The notes below the pieces were generated by a model. That model was not told the origin of the DNA. It saw nothing but the letters and a program-made list of their open reading frames with translations, and ran no database searches. Below are positions 61,175 to 64,000 of a stretch of DNA of 64,000 bases, one piece after another. The translations under genes were made by a program, and so were the position numbers. Origin of the DNA: Lanius collurio (Eukaryota > Chordata > Aves > Passeriformes > Laniidae); assembly GCA_020086605.1 (NCBI GenBank), contig JACBWW010000020.1, positions 10,746,424 to 10,810,423 of the forward strand, in the 5' to 3' direction. Each line of letters opens with the position of its first letter. The first letter of the stretch is position 1.

Positions 61175-63395
61175 ACAGTCAATAAAGAAAGCATATTAAA
61201 ATGCTGTGTAAAGGGTCTTACAAGAAAGGACTTCTCTTTTAACAGAGTGGGACAAAACTGAGCGATCACAGCAAGCGCAGTGGGAAGGGAGGAAGTGCTG
61301 CAGCAACAGCATCTACTAACCTGAGAAGAAGGAAAAAAATAAAAAAGGTGAGTGGGAAAGTTAGCATGCAGAGGAGGTCAGACAGTGTAGCTTTGGACAC
61401 AAACTCTGTATGGAACGGAACTCTGACAGAGTCTAGACATGACTTACAGGTCACACTGTTTTGATGTAAATTCTTATGGGTGCTCTCAGCTAGATATTTA
61501 AACTATGCTGCTGAAAGCATGGACGTGAAAAAAACCTACCCTGCGTAGGACACTTGAGATAGCAAAGTTTAGCATGAAACTGATTATCTTTCTTGGTAGA
61601 TGTTTCTTTAATTGTACAGCCAGAACCATGTCCTTTCAGCAGCAGTGAAAAATTGCTGCCTGGTAACAGGAGGGAAGTTCAAAGGAGAATAAAAAACCCA
61701 AGAATTCAAAACCAAACATTAAACCATGAAAGGCCCCAAAATCTTACCTTTGAGAGGGAGAGTGGATTAAAATACATCTTTTTAGAAAGAGTTTATGGAT
61801 CTTAAATGTGTCAACAAATTTCGAACAAGTTTTATCTAGTGGAATATTTGTTATCCAGGGAGCATGATTTGCTTAAGCAATACCTTCTATGTATACTTTT
61901 TGTGAATATTCTTATTGTTTTGTTTCTTGTGTCTTCAAATGTCTATTAGGAAGCCAACAGCTATGACTGCAAAGCAGAACTGCAGGAAAGCAGATTGTGT
62001 ACTGTGTGAATAATAATTTCAGTAATAATAATATGTCCCTTCACTAAATATTGTTTACCATACAATTTAAAGAAAAAAAAACAAAAATTAATTTTATGTT
62101 GTTTTATTTGGGGTAGGACACAGTTTAATTAATTTAAAAAGAAAGGGTAGCTAAATTATCAAAAGTTAAATGCAAAACTATATAAATTATGAACACTTTT
62201 TCTATTGGGACAGTGATATATCAGTAAGACCATTAAATTATTTTGTAGAAGTGAAGCCAGAAATAATTTCAATTTGCCTTTATTTATTCTGGAAAAATAA
62301 TAACTGTTTTATTGCTCAGAGAAGCCTGATGAGCATCTCCTGTAGATAAAGGTAAAATACACACAGCACAATTCTACTAGTGTTGTGATCCCTTGCAATT
62401 TTATGAATAAACATGCTATAATAGATGAAATATGTGCAAAAGTATCCTTAAAATATCCAAGGCCATGCTAATGAAAGTGTTTGCATGTCCAAAAAATCAT
62501 GTCTTTTGGCAAATTTTCTTCTGGAAGTTGTTCCCACATAATTTTAACCAAGACTTGACACATACTGTGTGGGGGAATATAAAATAGATTGGGACAAATA
62601 TTCATACCAACTGTTTACTAAGATGCGTTCTATATTCTACCATAAGGTATTAATTGGAGATGTTTGAATTCATTAATAGAAGCACAGGTGATGTAAGACT
62701 GTATCTCAGATAGGATTGGAGTATTTTTTTGCAAATCCAGTTCATAATTTGGTAAGAGAACATGGATGACATTGAAGAGTTTTTCTCAAAGTTAGTGGTT
62801 TGCAGAAATATTTTTAGGACTGATTAAAATGTGTAATTTCCCATGCAATAAGCAAAAAATGAAAATAAGCAAATTTATTGCTGCTGTTAAGCGCCTTCAG
62901 AAATTCTGTATCTCAAGAGATGTGAATTTGGCTTTGTTTCTTATGTTGGTTTTGTTCTTTTGGTCACTGATTTTTTCAATAAATTAAGTTATATTTTGAG
63001 TATTCTATTACAAAAAGAGTGAATATGTAAGCAACTTTTAGCAGTGGCATTGCAGAATGTAATACTAAAAGGACATATAAAATGCAGACAGATAAGCATT
63101 TAAACATACGTATATGTAATGGTTTAAATTATAAGCCCATTTAAGAAATTTACATTTAGATAATCCTTCTAAAGGTTTCAAAAAAATGAGAACAGAATTA
63201 TTCCAACAGTGAAGAAAAATATCAAGGGCTACAAATATAAACTGTGATTTCTTATTGATCCACAACCTTACTTCTGATTCAAGCAATTATTTCTCCCTTG
63301 AAAAACCTGTGTTCAAAAGCGTAACTATTTTTATATTTGGTTAGCAAAGAATCAAGCAAACTTCAGGAACGTTTCTCTTGCTCAGAATTCTATTC
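61175..63395. other. Unique A+T-rich sequence, no confirmed gene
   Basis: Contains an exon-like open segment at 61246-61347 between good splice consensus sequences, treated as a lead. Otherwise nothing was recognised. Confidence 0.45.
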
Positions 63396-63513
63396 TATTT
63401 TCCCCCTTTTCTTTTCCCATCCTATTTCTTTTTTTTTTTTCTCCTTTATTTCTTTTCCCTTTTTTCTTTTTTTTTTTTTCTTCCTCTTCCCTCTCCTCTT
63501 CTCTTTTTCCTCC
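63396..63513. repeat. Polypyrimidine tract
   Basis: About 118 bases are almost entirely C and T on the plus strand. The segment 63449-63513 is 65 consecutive pyrimidines with no purine. Such tracts can adopt triplex (H-DNA) structure. Confidence 0.9.
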
Positions 63514-64000
63514 ATCATTATGGGGAATGGTTTTTCAGTTTATAATAAATACAAAGCCATGTTTCTCCAAGTGATTTTACATTTCACACTCCTGCAACTG
63601 GCTGTCCTCCAATTCTGTTTGAAAGTCACTTCAGGATAAATTGTTCACATATGAAGAAGTAAGTTCAAAGCAAAGGTGAAAGGTTATCGTAAAAGACTTT
63701 TTGCTCAACAGGAAGGTCAGTTTACCTTTGCATGCTTTGGGAATTTGATAGGTACTCTTATTGATTTTCCTCTCCCCTTCACCATAAAGCCACTTTCCAT
63801 AAAAAGGTTATTGAAGTCTCCTAGATCAAAGTCATCTCTAGGAACTTAGACAAACTACAGGAAATGTCTTCAACCATCTTGATATCAATAGTAACGTGAC
63901 ACATCACAGATATCCGAGCATGATCTTCTCTTTAAGCAATTTATATTTTTTTTACTCTTCCCTTTTTGGTATTCAGGTCAAGATGGAAGACCTGTATAGT
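63514..64000. other. Unique sequence to the window end, no gene seen
   Basis: Nothing recognised. Confidence 0.5.

Noticed and set aside
60755..61175. Plus-strand frames of 80-91 codons
   Set aside because: They are antisense shadows of the CR1 ORF2 remnant on the minus strand.
63337..63639. 100-codon plus-strand frame with a long Phe run
   Set aside because: The central part translates the polypyrimidine tract; the ends show no motif.
1..64000. Prokaryotic features, CRISPR arrays, operons, phage or plasmid genes
   Set aside because: No long frames, ribosome binding sites or regularly spaced repeats were seen. CR1 and LTR content shows vertebrate nuclear DNA.

Overview
This window looks like A+T-rich nuclear DNA from a bird, most likely a songbird, and I find no supportable protein-coding gene, rRNA, tRNA or CRISPR array in it. 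The avian call rests on two kinds of repeat. The first is at least eight fragments of the CR1 LINE, several ending in the diagnostic ATTCTATGATTCTGTGAT-type 3' tail. The second is a complete solo LTR of a type I associate with passerine genomes, at 33607-34179, with intact TG...CA ends and a perfect 5-bp target-site duplication. All of these were recognised from memory of the families, without a database search.

Layout. 1-1033: a CR1 3' end (131-281), then unique sequence. 1034-2290: an unusual composite repeat, made of a large imperfect inverted repeat interleaved with a ~190-bp tandem duplication. 3880-4424: a CR1 fragment. 8209-8700: a GC-richer block with a TATA box that resembles an LTR. 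9604-9865 and 13710-14272: CR1 3' ends on the + strand. 22834-23240: CR1 on the - strand, next to a (CT)n tract. 32350-34720: a GC-richer interval that contains the solo LTR. 42931-43880: a long, old CR1 on the - strand. 44340-44880: another GC-richer block, overlapping the longest open frame (187 codons). 46248-49228: three G/T-rich tracts. 56139-56238: a short CR1 3' tail. 60590-61162: CR1 reverse-transcriptase C-terminal remnants that end in a perfect 12-bp hairpin. 63396-63513: a long polypyrimidine tract.

The rest is unique A+T-rich sequence, probably intergenic or deep intronic. The open reading frames are short, lack family motifs, and mostly come from low-complexity DNA or the CR1 copies. 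A few places have plausible splice signals around a short open frame (39693-39734, 48440-48519, 61246-61347), and one short frame encodes a Cys/Ser-rich segment plus a membrane helix (16302-16553, minus strand). These are leads, not gene calls. I did not find a clear undescribed functional system. The most unusual structure is the nested inverted repeat at 1034-2190.
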